A DNA stretch of 64,000 nt from Limnovirga soli (GTDB lineage: Bacteria; Bacteroidota; Bacteroidia; Chitinophagales; Chitinophagaceae), in NCBI RefSeq assembly GCF_013106755.1, contig NZ_WHPF01000005.1, forward strand, positions 357,847 to 421,846. Direction: 5' to 3'. Shown in pieces: positions 63,875 to 64,000 of this stretch; within the stretch, counting starts at the first letter, position 1, and every line of letters begins with the position of its first letter. A program made the translations under genes and the position numbers. Under the pieces are notes generated by a model. It was not told the DNA's origin. It saw only the letters and a list, made by a program, of their open reading frames with translations, and did not search any database.

Positions 63875-64000
63875 GCCGGGCAGCAGATACCATCCTGATC
63901 GCCGCTTGCGTCGCACACTTGTGCCTTCGGGGCTGTGGGCAGCAAAAAAGGGGTATTTGCAAATTACCAACCAACAATAATTGCATGATATATGGCACAA
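63875..64000. repeat. Modular intergenic repeat, probably a full element cut by the window end
   Basis: Left: GCCGGGC, then GATCGCCGCTTGCGTCGCAC and ACTTGTGCC, then GGGCAGC. The window closes with GGCACAA, which looks like the first bases of a right arm (compare GCACAAGAGTGCG near 49.3 kb). With about 45 further bases the element would have the usual 170-base length. Confidence 0.7.

Noticed and set aside
1..64000. tRNA, rRNA, CRISPR array, prophage or insertion sequence
   Set aside because: Looked for cloverleaf ends, regularly spaced repeats and transposase motifs; none seen. The dispersed repeats are too far apart and too variable in spacing for CRISPR.

Overview
The window looks like chromosomal DNA from a member of the Bacteroidota, most probably Chitinophagaceae or a close relative. 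The basis is family content: a MurF-alanine racemase fusion, MetH split into two genes, GldF/GldG, a subtilase with a type IX-type C-terminal tail, DUF2480 and DUF5777 proteins, single-chain glycyl-tRNA synthetase, and promoters of the Bacteroidota type (TAnnTTTG, sometimes with TTG about 20 bases upstream). The DNA is AT-rich and the genes are evenly spread. I see no prophage, transposase, CRISPR array, rRNA or tRNA gene.

Layout. 1-4.4 kb: end of rfbC, rfbA, a darcynin-like gene, glycyl-tRNA synthetase, a small membrane protein and a flavin reductase. 4.4-10 kb: a GH140-type glycosidase, CorA, DUF2480 and a PpiD/SurA-type foldase. 10-19.4 kb: nadA, mnmG, ybeY, feoA, nadD, a chromate transporter and rho; two parS-like sites lie between mnmG and ybeY, which suggests the origin-proximal part of the chromosome. 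19.9-28 kb: asnS, a di-haem peroxidase, a lipid kinase back to back with an App1-type phosphatase, an acetyltransferase and a GH20 hexosaminidase. 28.4-31.4 kb: a large secreted subtilase.

31.7-38.7 kb (minus strand) is the most unusual gene set: an NrfD-type quinone-site membrane protein, a Tat-exported four-cluster iron-sulfur protein, a small Tat protein sharing a motif with it, a c-type cytochrome, a DUF5777 outer-membrane beta-barrel, a CX4CH lipoprotein and an ethylbenzene-dehydrogenase-type haem lipoprotein. There is no molybdopterin catalytic subunit beside them. It may be an electron path between the quinone pool and the periplasm or outer membrane; its terminal partner is unknown.

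39-64 kb: an AsmA-like protein, a Tat-exported aminotransferase fold, an MFS carrier, methylmalonyl-CoA epimerase, iscS-iscU-iscA, gldF-gldG, a TerC-type protein, murF-alr, glucokinase, a predicted lipoprotein archaemetzincin, the split metH pair, a DUF1905/YdeI protein, an esterase and an amidohydrolase.

The strongest non-coding signal is a modular dispersed repeat found at 23 intergenic places. Single arms are about 45-60 bases; full elements are about 160-195 bases with inverted arms. Arms occur in at least two exchangeable inner versions. Eleven of the 13 convergent gene junctions hold a copy, and the two without one have gaps under 30 bases. Copies also sit inside gldF-gldG and inside the electron-transfer cluster.
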